Part shown: positions 62,783-64,000 of the stretch, piece after piece | Position numbering within the stretch: the first letter of the stretch is position 1 | How the letters are laid out: each line of letters begins with the position of its first letter | Assembly: GCF_001949145.1 (NCBI RefSeq) | Contig: NW_019091418.1 | Span: 1,569,271 to 1,633,270, forward strand | Reading direction: 5' to 3' | Length of the DNA stretch: 64,000 nucleotides | Source of the DNA: Acanthaster planci | Taxonomy: Eukaryota > Echinodermata > Asteroidea > Valvatida > Acanthasteridae | Made by a program: the position numbers and the translations under genes | The notes under the pieces: generated by a model | What the model was told of the DNA's origin: nothing | Databases searched by the model: none | What the model saw: the letters and a program-made list of their open reading frames with translations, nothing else

Positions 62783-62956
62783 CTGTAGGCACTCGGCAAA
62801 GAGAACCAGCTTGGCAGCAAATCGAGGGAAGGACTTGCTCCAACAGCAGTGCGTCAGCTTCTGCTTGAGGGGCTCAACAGGGGTGATGGTATGGATAAGA
62901 ATGGCATCGCCAAACAGCCAGTGATGGATGACCAGATGAACGATGCCTGGGCCAAC
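62783..62956 (-). CDS. nvd: Neverland/DAF-36-type Rieske oxygenase, penultimate coding exon
   Basis: 174 bp, exactly 58 codons in phase 0. The acceptor is GATTTCCAG and the donor GTATTG. The peptide contains VGPGIVHLVIHHWLFGDAIL, IHTITPVEPLKQKLTH and PRFAAKLVLFAECLQ. It then joins VERDMMVW in the last exon without a gap, as in the Nvd C-terminal catalytic (START-like) domain. GPGIVHL.. and the TPVEPL.Q segment are family-typical. An alternative is a related KshA-like oxygenase, but the joined C-terminus argues for Nvd. Same strand as EGLN, with its stop codon 10.6 kb upstream of the EGLN start. Confidence 0.8.
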
Positions 62957-64000
62957 CTGGAAATCCAAAAGATGACAGGGGCATGGTATGAGTTGAGTTG
63001 ATCAGTTCTACACGTACACGTAATTGTGCATGGAAAACTCAAAAATGGTAAGTTCCACTTCAGGATTACATGTAACAATCTGCTGTACCAAAGAAACAGT
63101 GTTGTAGCGTTCTCCATGAAAAGTCCTTCCACACAGCCACTTTAGATGTTAGTTACACGATGAACAAATAAATGACAAATGCTGTCACAGTTCATTTGAG
63201 TAACTTGTGACTTGACTGAGGATTGCACAAAAATGTCAAGCACATAAATGCGTTCACGTCAAGGTGAGCAGTGTGATCACTGAATGGTAGTCTACTTTCA
63301 AGTACATGAACTTGAGAAAAGACCAGTATGCGACAGACTGTATTCACGTGTCAGCCATCTTGAATTGAAAGTGAGGTTAACTTTTCCTTTAGAGGACCAT
63401 AGAGTACAAAATAACACCAACAAAATAAAATTTCAGAACAAATTCAAGCTAGTTTCCATACAGAATAATTTAGAATTTGTGATAAATTATACCTAAATGT
63501 TTTATGCCGAATTAAAAAAATGAAAGTGAGGCTAACAACTGAAAACAGTCTGGCATCACCCCCACTTAACAAATTACATTGAATATGATCGATTCAGGGA
63601 ACATGATCAAAAATGGCTTCCCTATGAATGATGTCTGTTTGATTCCTTGCTGGCCACAGTGATCACCAGTCATTAAGCTCTGAAATCTGAATAACTCCCT
63701 GACCAACAGACAAGCAAAAATGCACATGTGCCTCAAGTGAAGAATGCACTATTTGAGTGCTGTGCCACAGTGGTAACTGGCGTCTCCTTGGACTGAGTTA
63801 CAATAGCTGATGAGCTGATTCGTGTTCACACTGTGCACCACTCAGTGTTTGGTCAAAAGATAAATCGTTCCCCTTGCCAAATTATTCAGCGTTAGGCCTT
63901 GGAAAATCAGTTGTTAAAGGCATTTGTACTTGAAGGCTGTGAACAGCGCAAGGGTCTCTCGCTGGTGCATATCCCTCTTGCAAATTAACCCTAACGGCCC
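62957..64000 (-). other. Intron (part) of the Nvd-type gene
   Basis: I found no further exon up to the window end; stops are frequent in all minus-strand frames. The Rieske domain exons must lie beyond 64000. Confidence 0.5.

Noticed and set aside
62854-63132. 92-codon minus-strand frame upstream of the Nvd exon as an extra exon
   Set aside because: It is out of frame with the exon 62783-62956, runs through its acceptor, and shows no Nvd similarity.

Overview
This is a piece of an animal nuclear genome. The genes are split by GT-AG introns of up to about 22 kb, and the DNA is AT-rich and full of short transposon remnants. The recognisable genes are a HIF prolyl hydroxylase (EGLN/PHD) and a Neverland/DAF-36-type Rieske oxygenase. 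Together with the dense TGTACA/ACATGT palindromes, they suggest a marine invertebrate, probably a deuterostome such as an echinoderm or amphioxus. I cannot settle the phylum from sequence alone. Three runs of N (26463-26469, 45705, 46970) show it is a draft assembly.

Layout. (1) Positions 1-3095, plus strand: the last two coding exons of an unrecognised Ser/Pro-rich, probably nuclear protein with a basic cluster and a PMDLS (CtBP-binding-like) motif. (2) 3096-18271: 3' flanks of two convergent genes, with no convincing coding sequence. It holds a hAT-type element with an 8-bp target duplication, a long fold-back repeat and a SINE-like tail. (3) 18272-51304, minus strand: the complete EGLN/PHD coding region in four exons (297 + 40 + 45 codons, a split Arg codon, then 23 codons; 406 aa). 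It has an N-terminal MYND finger and every iron and 2-oxoglutarate ligand. Intron 1 (21.8 kb) carries MITEs, a LINE fragment, an apparent haplotype duplication at assembly gaps and a minisatellite containing 16 CCAAT boxes. (4) 51305-61891: the EGLN promoter side, with five ACGTG (hypoxia-response-type) cores in one orientation, then a palindromic transposon with another transposon nested inside it. (5) 61892-64000, minus strand: the last two coding exons of a Neverland-type cholesterol 7-desaturase, whose start lies beyond the window.

How they relate. EGLN hydroxylates HIF-alpha when oxygen is present. The ACGTG cluster suggests the oxygen-sensing feedback loop, in which HIF induces its own hydroxylase. 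The Nvd-type enzyme belongs to sterol metabolism, so its tandem placement upstream of EGLN may be simple synteny. Both enzymes use non-haem Fe(II) and O2. I see no tRNA, rRNA, CRISPR array or bacterial-type operon.
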